A DNA stretch of 64,000 nt. It comes from Phaseolus vulgaris. Its lineage: Eukaryota; Streptophyta; Magnoliopsida; Fabales; Fabaceae. The translations under genes were made by a program, and so were the position numbers. Under the pieces are notes generated by a model. It did no database searches. It was not told the origin of the DNA and worked only from the letters and a program-made list of their open reading frames with translations. Below are positions 1 to 12,900 of this stretch, piece by piece (position 1 is the stretch's first letter; each line of letters starts with the position of its first letter). The stretch is taken from the NCBI RefSeq assembly GCF_000499845.2, contig NC_023756.2, positions 45,210,291 to 45,274,290 on the forward strand, read 5' to 3'.

Positions 1-1516
1 GCACTTCTTGATCATACATTCAACCTTCCATGTTCATCACAGTTAAAACAAGATAATTCCTTACACTTAGTTACTAGGAATCTAACAAAAATTAATCAAT
101 TCATTGATTAACTTCAATTGATCCCTGCATTAAGAATAGAATAGTTAAAACCAAAAGCATCAACTTTGTTCCCAGCAATTGTAGCTTTTATTTGATTTAG
201 TTTAGTTCAGAAAAGGAGATACATTTCCCAAAGGCATTCCAATTCTAAAAGCAAGAATATAGATTCCTCTACGCTCAAGCATTAAGCATGAAGCTTAACC
301 TAGAATTGAAAGCTAAATATACTTATATATATGAGTCAATAGGTACAGATAAGTTACAAATTCATTCAATACCAACAACAATGAAGTTTAGCCACTCATG
401 GTGATTAGGATGATTCAATGACTATAGTGAGATAAAGAAATGAAAAGGGAATAGCACAACTCTAAAGTGTCTTCAATTCTAATGTGTCAGCCCCCTCCTC
501 ATTTTTCTTCTCTTCTATTTATACTCCAAACAAGTTGCCTTCAGCTGATGGCTTATACTCGGTGCTTGGATGATCTTCTCAGCGGATCACTTTTCTTCAA
601 ACTGAAGGCTTCTTGTGTGCTGAGTGGTTTCATTTTTTATTTTTTTTTATCAGTAAATAATGAAATTAAATTAAGAGGGATACAAAAGGGGTATCCCAAC
701 CCTTTTACATAAACCAAATCACATTAAGAATCACCAAGAATAAAGAGATGAACAGACACCCCAAAAGCAATAGATAGATAATGTTTGCTGCATAAGCTAG
801 ACATCCTATTCCAGCTAGCACCGTGCTCGTATTGAAATGCTATAAGCACTGCAAACTGCTGAGTGGTTTCATAGTTCGCTTAGCCAAATCTGGTTTCAAA
901 ATTCACCTCTTCTTTGGAATACATCCGCTCAGCACCTGTTATCTCCCAACTGTCTGTGCTCAACAGAAGCTTCCTTGCACTGGCCAAATTCTGCTCAGCG
1001 GATCCTGTCTTAGCTCCTTGTTCATATCGATAACATTTATCACATTTTTCTATAACTTCTCTTCGTTTAAATATTTCCATAGTTCAACAAAGATTGGGGT
1101 TCTTTTTACAAAAAGATATCCAACTTCTCACGAATTAAGTATCTAAAACAAGTATTGAAATGTGTTTTTTTGAGATTTATCAAAAATCCAGACCATTGCT
1201 GATCTCCCATGTGATGAATTTTAGTAAAATTGCAAAAACCAGACTTCTAGGCTGATACTTCTATGATCTAGACTGGGTGACCTATACTATTTTGAGAATA
1301 CTTCTTTTTCATGGTCTTTTCAGTATTCTTCAGCTGTAGTTTCCGCAGTTAAGATAAAATTTACAGATATTTGAGGACAACCTTGTGTGCTTCCACCTCT
1401 GAATTGGATATTTTGGGGTGGGAGTTGCCCATGTTCCCAATGGATAATAATTTAATTTAAGCCACACTTGAGGTTTTCTTTTCAATTGTGTAATTTTGAC
1501 ATTGTACCATTTTTAG
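1..1516 (+). other. Non-coding DNA upstream of the first visible aldolase exon
   Basis: I see no exon here that fits the downstream aldolase. The 3' splice site at 1515-1516 shows that at least the right part is intron. The stretch is AT-rich and contains one recognisable insertion, the truncated non-LTR element at 634-856. Short open frames in it, including one of 107 codons around 823-1146, run through the insertion boundary and match nothing I know, so I do not call them genes. Confidence 0.5.
618..872 (-). mobile_element. 5'-truncated non-LTR retrotransposon with 16-bp target-site duplication
   Basis: The 16-mer TGCTGAGTGGTTTCAT occurs at 618-633 and again at 857-872. It brackets 223 bp that end on the minus strand in an A-rich tail preceded by TTTACTGATAAA. 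A long variable-length duplication, a poly(A)-like tail and no terminal repeat are the marks of target-primed reverse transcription, as in LINEs and SINEs. The body has no coding capacity, so it is a 3'-end fragment. Related tails are seen at 17759-17790 and 49723 onward. Whether the parent is a LINE or a SINE cannot be decided from this fragment. Confidence 0.72.
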
Positions 1517-2374
1517 GAGCTGCATGCTTTGAGCCTGGAGAAAGGAGTTCATCTGGTGCTTCATGGTGCTTCTGGTTTGAGCGAAGAACTTGTTAAGGTA
1601 CAGTTACATAAACAACATATTTTGGAAGTTGGCTTTGAGTTTTGGTCCGTCAAAGTAACACTTACGTTTTATTAGCTTTGAGCTCACGGTACAATTGTAA
1701 CATGCACTACAAGAAAATCATGAAATAAAAACCAATTTTTAGAGACCAAAATAATTAGTTGCAATAGTAACTAAATTAGAGACTATTTTAGAAATTAAAA
1801 AAAAAAATTGGTTTGTAAATTAATTTATATTATTGTTAAATAGTTTCTAAATTGGTATCTAATTAACAATACCAATTATTTAGTTTCTAAATTTGGTCTC
1901 TAAACCTTGGTTGCTAATTAAATACCAATTTAGAAACTATTTAACAATAATAGAAACTAATTTAGAAACCAATTTTTTTTTTAAGTTTATAAAATGGTCT
2001 CTAATTTAGTTACTATTGCAACTAATTATTTTGGTTTCTAAAAATTGGTTTCTATTTCATGATTTTCTTGTAGTGATGCGTCTCAGATTTTCTAAGTTAT
2101 CCTTTATGTATCCAATTTCTGGTCCCTCCATTGAAGTCTAGTAGTTTTAGCACTCTATATTGCAAACGTTATAAGAGGTTCTTGTTTTTGACAGGAGTGC
2201 ATAAATCTTGGTGTTAGAAAGTTCAATGTGAACACTGAAGTAAGGAAAGCATACATGGACTCTCTGATTACCCCCAAGAACGATCTAGTTCATGTCATGG
2301 CTTCTGCAAAGGAAGCCATGAAGGCTGTGGTTGCAGAAAAGATGCATCTCTTTGGTTCAGCAGGAAAGGCATAA
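1517..2374 (+). CDS. Class II ketose-bisphosphate aldolase-like protein, C-terminal exons (partial at left edge)
   Basis: Two exons are visible. 1517-1597 has 27 codons after TTTTAG and is followed by a GT donor. 2195-2374 has 60 codons after GACAG and ends in TAA at 2372-2374. Joined, they read in one frame and contain VLHGASGLSEELVKECI, then RKFNVNTEVR, and end in LFGSAGKA. HGASGL and the NVNTEVR block are the metal- and phosphate-binding segments near the end of class II (zinc-type) aldolases of the FbaA/GatY group. In plants this ending belongs to a long fusion protein (Arabidopsis At1g18270 type): a hydroxyacid dehydrogenase-like part, a four-carbon sugar-acid kinase-like (DUF1537) part, and this aldolase part. 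Only the aldolase end is in the window, so the fusion is inferred from family knowledge. The 597-bp last intron holds a MITE. Confidence 0.88.
1705..2075. mobile_element. CACTA-type MITE in the last aldolase intron (copy 1)
   Basis: The 371-bp element starts CACTACAAGAAAATCATGAA and ends in the inverted complement TTCATGATTTTCTTGTAGTG. It is flanked on both sides by ATG, the 3-bp duplication expected of CACTA (En/Spm) transposons. Almost the whole element is a long imperfect inverted repeat built from phrases such as TAGAAACTATTTAACAATAA, so it could fold into one hairpin. It has no open reading frame and must have moved with an enzyme supplied elsewhere. It sits about 107 bp after the 5' splice site and 119 bp before the acceptor. 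Confidence 0.88.
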
Positions 2375-5203
2375 TTTCTACAAATTTACTGGCTAGGACT
2401 ATGGAAACTTTCAACTTCATATTATTTTGTTATCATGTTTTGTGTTGTAGTAAGGAATAAGGGTGGACATGGAAAAATCCAATCCAAATAAATCCAATTC
2501 AGATTCAAATCTTTGGATCAGATTTTAAATCCAGATTTATATTCTTTTATAAAAACAATTTAGATTTTTATAAATTCAAATCCAAATATTTGGATTGGAT
2601 TTAAATCCATATCCATAATTTTATAAAAGAAGATTAAATTGATTGAATTGGAATGATATAAATGAGGTAGCATTAATGTGTCTTTTTGCTTAGTTATATA
2701 AACAAATCTAGTGTATAAAATATAAAAGTAGGGGTTGATTTCTAAGTTACTTTCAATCCAAACCAATTAAATTAATGATAAAAAAACAGTTTTTCTTAAT
2801 TTAAGTTAGTATCACTTTTTTTCACAATAATATTATAACATCAATTTTTTTCATACACCTCCATGCACTCTCAGAAATATAAAAATTATCCTTTCATGTC
2901 ATGAAAATATATTCTGGATTAAATGATTAAAAAAATTACAAATTATACAGTATAAAAGTTAAAAAATTAAATTATACAGTATAATTCTCGCAGTGTCAAA
3001 CTGTGAAAATTAATTATTAACTCTAAATATATTTTCAATCATTCAATTATTGTATAATCTAAAATTATACTTTAAATTATATAATCTGTAATTAATATTT
3101 GTAATTTATATTTTAAATTATACAATTGTAATTTTATAGTAGTGTAATTAATTTGTAATTAATCTTATGAAAATATATTTTGAACTCAAAATTAATTTTT
3201 CGAGTTTCAGTGCAATTAAGTTTCACAATTTGAAATTAATTTTTCTATTTTTAATTAAATAAAAATTAATCTTTTTCTTTTGAAATATGTTCCCAAAGTA
3301 AATTTCCATTTCAAATTCTGAAATCCAAAAAAAATATATAGCTAAATCCAAAAGTTTATTTTTCTCTTTTCAAGTGGCATCTCAAATGAATGTCCTCAAA
3401 TTGACATTTCGTGTCGTTTCAGTGCATAACGCTCAGAGATAGTGGAGAGAGAGTTTAGAAGTTTACAATTTAGAAATTCAGATTTTCTAATTTCTAAAAT
3501 CTGTAAAACTAAAACGGAAATCTGATCAGAAAAAAATTGTAAAATCCAGATCAAATAAAAACTGGATTGAAATATATGAATCTTTAATGGATCAGAAGAG
3601 TGCAAAAAGAAGAGTAGTTTATCTAACTGGAATATCACCTCCTCATGAATTCGTTATATTGTTTCCTTCGGTTCAATAGATGCTTTCTAATTTTCTTATT
3701 AACTTCTCCTTCACTGCTTATGTTTATACTAATCACCAACACTCATTAAAGTGCATACCGAAGGCAATTTCTCCCTACACCATATAATTCTAAGATGTAA
3801 ATTGAAAATGACAAAAGTGTCAAACCTTACATAAAAGGAGCTGCAAATAAAAATTAATTTCGAAATCTTTTATCCAAAAATATTCTGGATTTCAATTTTC
3901 GGTAGAAACACACTTTTGAATTTTGAAAATTTTTATTCGGAATTTATTTTTAATTGTGTTTTGGATTTTTTTTATATTTTTGAATTATATTTACTATCTT
4001 ATTTTCAAATTTGGAATAAGAGTAATTTTGAAAATTTGAAAAAATGATAGATTGCAGATTAAAATTGATATGATAGTGTTGAAATTGATATGATACTGAA
4101 GAAATTGCCCAACCGAATCTTAGGATATTTTTGTAATCATAGTTTTGAAATTAAGTTTACAATAATTTTAAAGAAAATTAGAATAATGTGCCAAAAGCAA
4201 GTTACAAAATTTGATAATCTGAAACATCTGTAACGTATTCTTTGATTTTCTTTAACAATAAGGTTACAAATAGCATCAATTATGTCAGAATTCAGTCAAT
4301 AATGGTAAAAAAAGCTTGAATAATAGGTTCTAGTAGAAGTCTTAAATATGTAGAGTGTTTTGACAAAAAATAATAATAATAATAATAAAGTGATATTAGT
4401 TTTAAATCAATTCAAACAAATGCATTCTTCATCTATATACGAAATGCGTGAAAAAAAAATCGAGAACAACATCTTTTTTAGTATATTTTTTTATCTATTT
4501 TCAAAAAAACGTGGTTGTGACACGTGTAAAAAACTAGCGTTTGTACTCTATAAGTATAAGTATTCAAATTCAATTGTATTAACTATAGATGATTGATTTA
4601 CATAACACATTTAAAAAGCATCTATCATCTATGAATATGATACAAATCTACGTTAAAAAAAAAATGCAAAACCAAACTTAACAAAAAAAAAGTGCAGGTG
4701 TATAACTTTCTTTTATTTTCCATATCTTCTAATTTTCGGAAGATGGCTATACAGTATTAAATTTTTTAATTGAGTCTCTTAATTTTTAAATCAAAATTAA
4801 TTTGATTTCTTTTCTGAAATTCTCTGATAACGTAGTGGTTTGTAGCAGTTGACAAAGAAATAAAATTGATGGTAATTTAAATATTAAAAAATTAATTATA
4901 TATTTTACTAATATAGAGTCAAAATCAAAACCATTTTTAAAGCAAATATTAAGTATCAGTTATTAACAATTAACAGTTATATATCATGAATATTTTTATG
5001 ATAATCTTGTTACATATCATGCTACTACTGTGTGATGATGACAAAATCTTTTTTGCATAAAAAAAAATAACCCAACAGAATTTTTACTCTTTTGAAAAGA
5101 TTGATTTAGATATGATAAAAGATAGAGAAAAGAAAAAGATAACAGTAGAATTTTGAAACATTGTTTGTTACAATAACCTCGTATCGTAGCAGTTAATGTT
5201 CAC
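2375..5203. other. Intergenic region between the aldolase and aldose epimerase genes
   Basis: This is the 3' flank of the aldolase gene and the 5' flank of the epimerase gene. It is very AT-rich and has no supported gene. Near 2478-2615 the words ATCCAAATC and GGATTTAAATCC recur in both orientations, giving a weak inverted-repeat texture. A short (AAT)n run lies at about 4365-4387. A palindromic CACGTG (G-box core) at 4521-4526 within ACACGTGT is 771 bp before the epimerase start and could be an ABRE-type site, but this is only a motif match. Confidence 0.5.
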
Positions 5204-5296
5204 TTGGATCAGTTCTTTTTATATGTTCTTCAATCTCATCACTTCACTCACTTTCATACTCTCTCTCTCACTCTCTCTCTTCTCTGTTCAATTCCA

Positions 5297-7694
5297 ATGG
5301 CGGATCAGAGCCCCAAACCAGAGACCTTTGAGCTCAGCAATGGCAGCATGAAGGTTCTTCTCACCAATCTCGGATGCACCATCATCTCCTTATCTGTTCC
5401 CGGAAAAGATGGTTATGATCCGTTTCAAATTCCTCATTTGAAGCTTTTCCTTACCTTCAATCGTGTTTGCGTTTTACTGATTCGTGACGTGCTCTCTGTT
5501 TTGAAGGGGTGTTATCCGACGTCGTTCTTGGCCTCGATTCTGTTGAATCCTATCAGGTCCCTTTTGATTTTGCGATTTCTTTTATTGGATTTCTGGCGTC
5601 AATCGTAATGGGTAGTTTTGTTTTAGCTTAGAGAGGCTTGTTTGGTTGATGGGTATCTTCTCTCCCTTTTCAAAATTCTACCTTTCTGGTTTAAACAATA
5701 CAATGGTGGGTGCCCTGTGAGAATCCATGGAAGTGATCTTTTTGTGAAATTCATGATTGAAATGTTTCGTCTTGACATGAGGGAGTATCGGAGACTATAA
5801 GGCTCGGACACTCCTCTTAAAAGGACTCTAGGAAGGGTGAAGTGTCTTATTCAAAAAATATTTGTTATATTTCTGACAATCTAACACTATTCTTACTAAT
5901 TTTTGAAAAGAAGAAGCACATGTATTTTCTAAATATTCAAAATTATTGTATGAATTTTGAGTATGATACTTAAATAAGGAACCAATCCTCCACTTGTCAT
6001 GAAAAATATATTTTTACACATAAATTTTTATTATTAATTTATATAATTCATAATTATATAATATATAGTTGTTTCTCCCTATCCTATATTTTTTAGAAAT
6101 TATACATATGTACGTGACCGTATCAGTGTTATAGGTTAGAGATTTCTCATTGATTAAATTTTGGAGTTGATTTATGGCTGAACTCAAATTCAAATTTTAA
6201 GACACCTCTGATGAATGCGACTTTTGAAGGATTATATGTATAATATTCAGTTTCTTTCTGACGATTTACTGAATTATGTTGGTTTGAAGCAGAAAGGTCT
6301 TGCTCCTTATTTTGGCTGCATTGTGGGTCGGGTTGCCAACCGAATCAAGGATGGCAAATTTACACTTGATGGAGTTCAGTACTCTTTGCCTCTGAACAAA
6401 CCCCCAAACAGTCTCCATGGTATCAATTCTGTGTTTTCATAGTCTTCATTTGTAAAATTGTTAATTGTGCATTGTGTAGTTAAACTAATCCTTTCAGATT
6501 TTTCTGTCCATCTATTGTGATTCAAGTTAAAGAATAAAGTTTTTGGCCATCTGAAGTAGTGGATCATGCAATGTCTGTGTTGAAATATATGCATTTGATT
6601 AGGATCTTATTGTAATGATTATGAAAATATTAACAATTATTTATTTCCTCCATTCCATTGAAATCTGGCTTTGAAAATAAAGACGAAACATGTATGGATC
6701 TGTCAAGCAAAACATCATTATTTTCAAGAATGATGGACATCAAATGATGATGGATAGATGTTATTGTGTGCACTTTTATTTAAAATAGCACAATGATCTA
6801 AACAAAGAAACTTTACAATGATCTATTATTTTTGTTTGTTGTTTTCGTGATCCCTTATCTCCTGTCCAAATTTCAGGTGGAAATGTTGGGTTTGATAAGA
6901 AGGTATGGGAGGTAGTTGAACATAAAAAGGGCGAAACCCCCTCAATTACTTTCAAGTATCACAGTCACGATGGAGAGGAAGGTAGTGTCTATTCTCTCTT
7001 TCTTCCTCACTCTTAAGCATCATTATGCTCTTCCTTTGTCTTTATTCAGCTTTTGTTTTCTGTAATACAAGGTTATCCTGGGGATATCACCATTACAGCC
7101 ACTTACACACTCACCTCAAGCACAACTCTGAGGCTTGACATGGAAGGAGTGCCAAAGGACAAACCCACCATAGTTAATTTGGCTCAGCATACCTACTGGA
7201 ACTTAGCTGGTCACAACTCAGGGAACATTCTTGACCATTCAATTCAGATATGGGCTAATCATGTCATTCCTGTGGACCAGAATACTGTGCCAACTGGTGA
7301 AATAATGTCAGTGAAGGATACCCCTTTTGATTTTACATCTGAGAATAGAATAGGCAACAACATTAGTGAGGTTGGATTGGGATATGACCACAATTATGTG
7401 CTTGATTGTGGAGAAGAGAAAGATGGTTTGAGGCATGCTGCAAAAGTGAGGGATCCATCAAGTTCAAGAGTACTTAACTTATGGACAAATGCCCCTGGTG
7501 TGCAATTTTACACTGCAAACTATGTTAATGGTGTTCAAGGAAAAGGAGGGGCCATATATGGAAAGCATGCAGGGTTATGTCTGGAGACACAAGGATTCCC
7601 TAATGCCATAAACCAGCCAAATTTTCCATCTGTTGTGGTTCGTCCAGGTGAGAAGTATGAACACACCATGTTGTTTGAGTTTTCACTTGAGTGA
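5297..7694 (+). CDS. Aldose 1-epimerase (galactose mutarotase-like), complete
   Basis: The enzyme interconverts the alpha and beta anomers of glucose, galactose and related aldoses. Exons are 5297-5411, 5507-5556, 6293-6419, 6877-6981 and 7072-7694. All junctions are GT-AG and the sum is 1020 nt, or 339 aa, the usual size for the family. The predicted protein starts [16 protein letters not shown]. It carries the conserved [27 protein letters not shown] and [12 protein letters not shown] blocks. His97 and His172 match the family's catalytic histidines and Glu304 the catalytic base. No signal or transit peptide is evident, so a cytosolic site is inferred. The start at 5297 follows a CT-rich leader; an upstream in-frame ATG at 5204 would add 31 residues unlike the family. 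A TATA-like TTTTTATATG lies at about 5215. The gene is tail-to-tail with VPS26C. Confidence 0.95.
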
Positions 7695-7924
7695 TGTTGT
7701 TGGAGTGGCTTAGCAGTGAGGTAGAAGACATCTTGTATTGCATATTATGATTTACAACCTGAACTTTGCCTTCTAAAATTATCACTTTTTGCTTCAAATA
7801 ATTATCACTGTCCCAAGTTTGAATTCTCCATTATAAGCTGTGCTGTTTTGCGCTCCTAAATGTAGCATTGTGTAGCAAAATGTTTGTAATTGGAAGTTGA
7901 AAATTTTGTGTATGTTGAACTTTT

Positions 7925-7930
7925 AATAAA
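7925..7930 (+). terminator. Candidate polyadenylation signal of the aldose epimerase gene
   Basis: AATAAA lies 231 bp after the stop codon, preceded by TGTGTATGTTGAA, a UGUA-type far-upstream element. Plant poly(A) signals are loose, so the assignment is tentative. Confidence 0.4.
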
Positions 7931-9979
7931 GACGAGTTTTTAACATTGAATAACTGAATTTAGTTTTTGATTAATTGATAAACGATTTGAGATTATTTGA
8001 CATTGTGATATAACAGTATGAACAACAGCTACATATTCTATGCTTAACTATGGTTAAGCCTTCAGAATACTAAGATTACTAAACTAGAGTTTTTCAGAAT
8101 ATCTGACTTATATATCTCACTTATATATATATGTGAGATTTAGGTTAACCTAGACTCAACGTGTATCCTATTGGACCTATCCTAACACATTGTCTATACT
8201 ATCATTTCTTTTGTGATAAATTATCTATCTTTTCAATTTAATTGCTAAACGATAATAATTATTAGTAAATCATGATCATAATTCATTATTAAAATGGTAC
8301 ATGATTTACATAGCAATGTTGAGTAAAACACCCAACAATTTCTTCAGTTAAAGAGTCTTTGGGGCGGATCTGTTTTATGTGTCTTCAGTATGTTCAATTG
8401 TGACCACAATGCCAAACTAATCCAAACAAAGTTAAGCAGATCCCATCAATAAAACCAGACAGTTTTAAAGTTAAATATAATCAATTTTGAATTATTCAGC
8501 ATAATCAAAATTAGCCGAGGTTGATTGTCCAAAATGGAATTTTTTTAACCTATAAGATTTGTTAAATTTGTTATTAAAAAATTCATTATAAATAATAAGT
8601 AACCTCGTATATAATATTAAACTCTCGATTTTATATAAGAAAAATGATTATCTTGGAATTATAAAAGAGTTATTCTTACAAATGAAAATCACTAATATAC
8701 ATGTAAGTAAATTTGAATTAGTTTTTAATATAAAAACGGTTTTCGAACGAAGTTGGAACCTAGAAAACGATTGAAACTATTCTTCTTCTTCTTTGGTTGG
8801 TTGGATTGGACTTCAGTTCCTTTCCTTACAAGCTCCTTCCTCTCCTCATTCCACTCACATAGTCCAGACTTGGATGATATCGACAGAAGACACTCCGACA
8901 CTCAAGTCAAATTTAATATTCGACACTGGTATTCTAAGTACTGTATAATGACGTACTTGATTCTTGGAATCGATATTATTTATATTATTGTAGTGCACCT
9001 TTCTCATTAGGTCATATTAGAGAACTTGGTTAGGTCATCTTTAGAAGTGGATTACCTAACTCTTATTTTTTATTATCCTTGCTAATTCTGTTTAAGCCTA
9101 TCGAGTTTCGCACATGATGTTGGTTGTACAGACCCTCTTAGCACAAAAACTAATAAAAATTATAAAAAAATATTATTAAACTCAAACATTCAATTACATG
9201 GTATAATAAATTTATAGTGTTCATTTCTGTTGAGAGTACGGTTTCTCCCAACAATGTTCTCCTTTTCAACAATCTACTTTCTACCCTTTTTAAATCTAGC
9301 TAATTTTCATGTGTACAGTTACTGATATCAAAACTTTTAATATATAAATTCAAATTTTGATATACCATATTAATCTACCAGTTTTCCATGCACGGCATAA
9401 ATGTTATTCAATTTAAATAATGTAATTAAAATATGTTCATTTTTAATAATAATTTTCTATTATATTAAATAAAAAATAAAGACAAGTGATTTAAAAATCA
9501 GGAGAAAATTACATAAATAAAGCATCAAAATAAAAAATTATCTTTTATTAATATAGTACATCAAAATTTAAAGTAGAGTTGATGAAGATAACAAGAATAA
9601 CATTTAGTTTATAAATAAATAAAAAACAGATATCTTTAATTTAATATAAAATATTCACTTTTAAATTTTAAAAATTTAGTAATAAAAAAACTTTGTCCCT
9701 CCCTCACTAGTTTTCTAGATTCACCTGTGATTTTTAAAATTACTGGAATTTTTTATCAAAATGAATAGTTTAGTTTCTATATGAGAGATGAAGATTTATT
9801 TCAATGCAATACTTCTGTAAAACACATTGAAATGTTGGAAACGTAAATTTTGAATTACATTACATCAAACTTGAAATAACCAAATATCTAAAATGTTTAC
9901 TTGAGTAAAGCAATGTTACATATCTATTCACAAAATGAAATCAAGTCATATTTTCAGAAACTATACAAAAAAAATCTTC
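7931..9979. other. Convergent intergenic region between aldose epimerase and VPS26C
   Basis: Both neighbours are transcribed into this 2-kb AT-rich spacer, so it should hold their two 3' ends and no promoter is required. I find no gene. An 85-codon open frame at 8753-9010 starts with a phenylalanine-rich stretch, has no recognisable motif and is most likely chance. Confidence 0.5.
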
Positions 9980-12900
9980 TTACTTTGCCCTAACCAACTC
10001 AAGTGGTAATGTTTCCATTGCCAGCTGAAAGTTCACAAAAAGGAAATTGTTAGTCAGAAACATGTGTTTGGTAGCATAAAATAAAAATGATACTTCAAAG
10101 TGAAGATTCATAAAATGATCACAAATCTAACAAGGGAGGGACCTGTGCACCTACCCAGAGTCTTGGAGTTTTGGGGTCAGATTTCTTATGCAATTTACTC
10201 AGCTCTGACTGAAAGCTTATAACAATTGCAACTTTGAACTCAATTGAGAAGGGACTGCACCAAAGTGATAGCATAAACATCAAGTTCAATTGATTCAGTA
10301 TTGCCATAAAAATGAGTTTTTACAAGCACAAAGTAATTCATGAGAAGATATTTATGAAGTGAAAAGTGCTCAACAAGAAAAAGTTAGAAGCACATTGGAG
10401 AAGAATAATCATGTTGATGTCTATGTATGCATGTGTGAATGTGTTCAGTTTTGGGTGTAATGTGACATAACTCTTGTGAAATAAATTGGAGGAGAATCAT
10501 GATGAAAAGCACATACCCAGCTAAGATTGTTGGACAGGTCACAAGACGTGGTAGTATTACATAAATAGGCAGACTCAAATGTCGGCATACATCTCCATCT
10601 GCTATCTGCTAATAAATAAAAATACAATTGACAGCTTATTTTGAAATGACATGCTCTAATACGATACAAATCCAACATCACTTGCCTGTGTTGTTTGAAT
10701 CAGAGAGGTTTCAGTCACAATTTTCTCCCCAAGAAGAATTGATTCGACTCGAAACAACTGAATGTCAATTGACTGAATTGGAACTGCAGAAGCTTCTACT
10801 GTTAACTCACCACTGATAGGACCAGACAAAGAACACTGAGTTGAGATTTTTCCTGTCACCCGAAATCCACCTATTCAAACATATCATTGTTGCATTGCAT
10901 GAGCCACACTCTCATTGATCTTTATAACCTATTCAAGTCCTCTATAGTGAGTTACAACTTGTGATGTGAGATATTAAGGCATAACAATTGTGCGATTTTT
11001 GTTTTATTTCTGTCTGTCTTTTCATGAGACCGGAATTGAAGGTAAATGGACATACCAGATTTTATTTCAGGAAGTAGAGGATGCCTTTGAGTGTCTTGAG
11101 TGATGTAAAAGATTACCATCTCTGGAGAAAGTGGTCTTTGTAGAAGATCAGCTGAAGTTTTTTTCCACAAAAAAAGAGACTGGTAGTTTAGTACTTCTAC
11201 TCATTCACATATAAAAAATAAAGAATATAGATTTGGGCCAAACAGAATCTTACCTTTATCACTTTCAACAATGAACTCCATTGTTGCTGATAATGATTTA
11301 TGCAAGTATCCACGAGGTATATCTACAGTCACCAAATACTATAGAGGCTATCAATCACCAACCTAATAAATTATGTAAAATAAAAAATAAAAAGGAATAG
11401 GAATGAAAAATGATGTTATTGCGATCCTTTGACAATGCAAAACTTTATACCACCAGTGAACTATAAGGTCTCACCAAATCTTGTTACCTTATGTGGCTCT
11501 TTCATGTTCAGTGACAAGTGTATAATGAAAAGAATTTACACTGGCAGCAGATTAGTTTTAGACTCTTCAGTAGATGTCAAGAAATGAAAAAATATATAAA
11601 CAAAGCACTTCCTAGAAAATTTTACCTGGATGCTTATATTTGCACCATGGAACGTCTCATAAAATCTTTCTAAATTTTTGTCCTGCTGTCGCAGATTCAG
11701 TGAAAATGGTATCTGCCATAAAGATTGCAAAACTTACAATGAGTATTAACATGAGAAAATAGGTCACAAAACCAAGTATTAAATTGAGAACTTCATCAAT
11801 AAGTATCTAAGCTTTGCACACATGCAGAGTACAGTATTCAAATATTTCAGAAATTCAAATTAGTTAAGTGGCCAAGTATCATACTCTTAGCAAAGCTATG
11901 AAATCATATCCAGAGTATTCCAGACCACTTAATAGCATATAAACACATAAATGAGATCAGGGAGAAAATACGAAGAAAGAACTGTTGCAGATTCTAAAAA
12001 TGAAATGTTTACAAAATTATTAAAACTGAATCACATTTTACATGCTATATCACATACTAATAACACTTTAGTGCTCCTCTCCTTCAAATTTAAATTCCAT
12101 TGCTTTAACCAAGATGAATTTTGATGAGAAAAGACACATTTGATCTACCAAATATAATGTATGAAACAAATTTTAAAGCAGATGACTCAGATAATGATTT
12201 GAAGGGAAATTCACCATAAATAAGCATAATCCTCTATGAGAATCACAAGCCAGTAATATTTGTTTTTCAGATTATTTTCTTATTTAGAAGCTTTAATGAT
12301 ATAACTACAAAACAAACAAGAACAAAACATGAAAAAAATCCAATTTGAGTAGCTCAATCTTGTTTCCAGTAGACCACAGATGATAAATGCAAGAAATAAA
12401 TTGTAGCCAAGTAAGTAACTAAACAAAATAAAAGTGCTTTGAATAGGAACTTCCATTCATTTGCTATGGATACACTACCTCTGATGTACCCAAACCAATC
12501 TTTCCAGAAGATTTAACCTCAATGGTCCTGTTCCTGTTAGAAGCCAATCACAAGAATCAAGCACAGTTGTACTAATGTGAGCAAAAGAATTTGGAAACAT
12601 GTGAAGGAATTATTTCAGATTTTTTTCTCAAACACCAATAATGGCCTTATTAGCTCAATTTAGCTATAGAGCATCCTAAATGAAAGTGATGGGTCAAAGG
12701 TACAATTACACTTTTACCATGAAAACAAAATCAAATGATCCAGCATACATTCATGAAGGTTTTACCCAGTGCAGATAGATTGACATCTACTATAGGTGAA
12801 TTATAGCTAGGGTAAGGAGAATAGATTAAATCCCATTAAAAACTGAGATTGATCTTACAAAAATGCTTGAGTTATCCATAGAACATGTAGTTATAATATA

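Noticed and set aside
823..1146. A 107-codon frame, Cys- and Leu-rich
   Set aside because: It crosses the end of the retroelement insertion at 856 and has no family motif. The small-secreted-protein look is superficial, with no clean signal peptide at its start.
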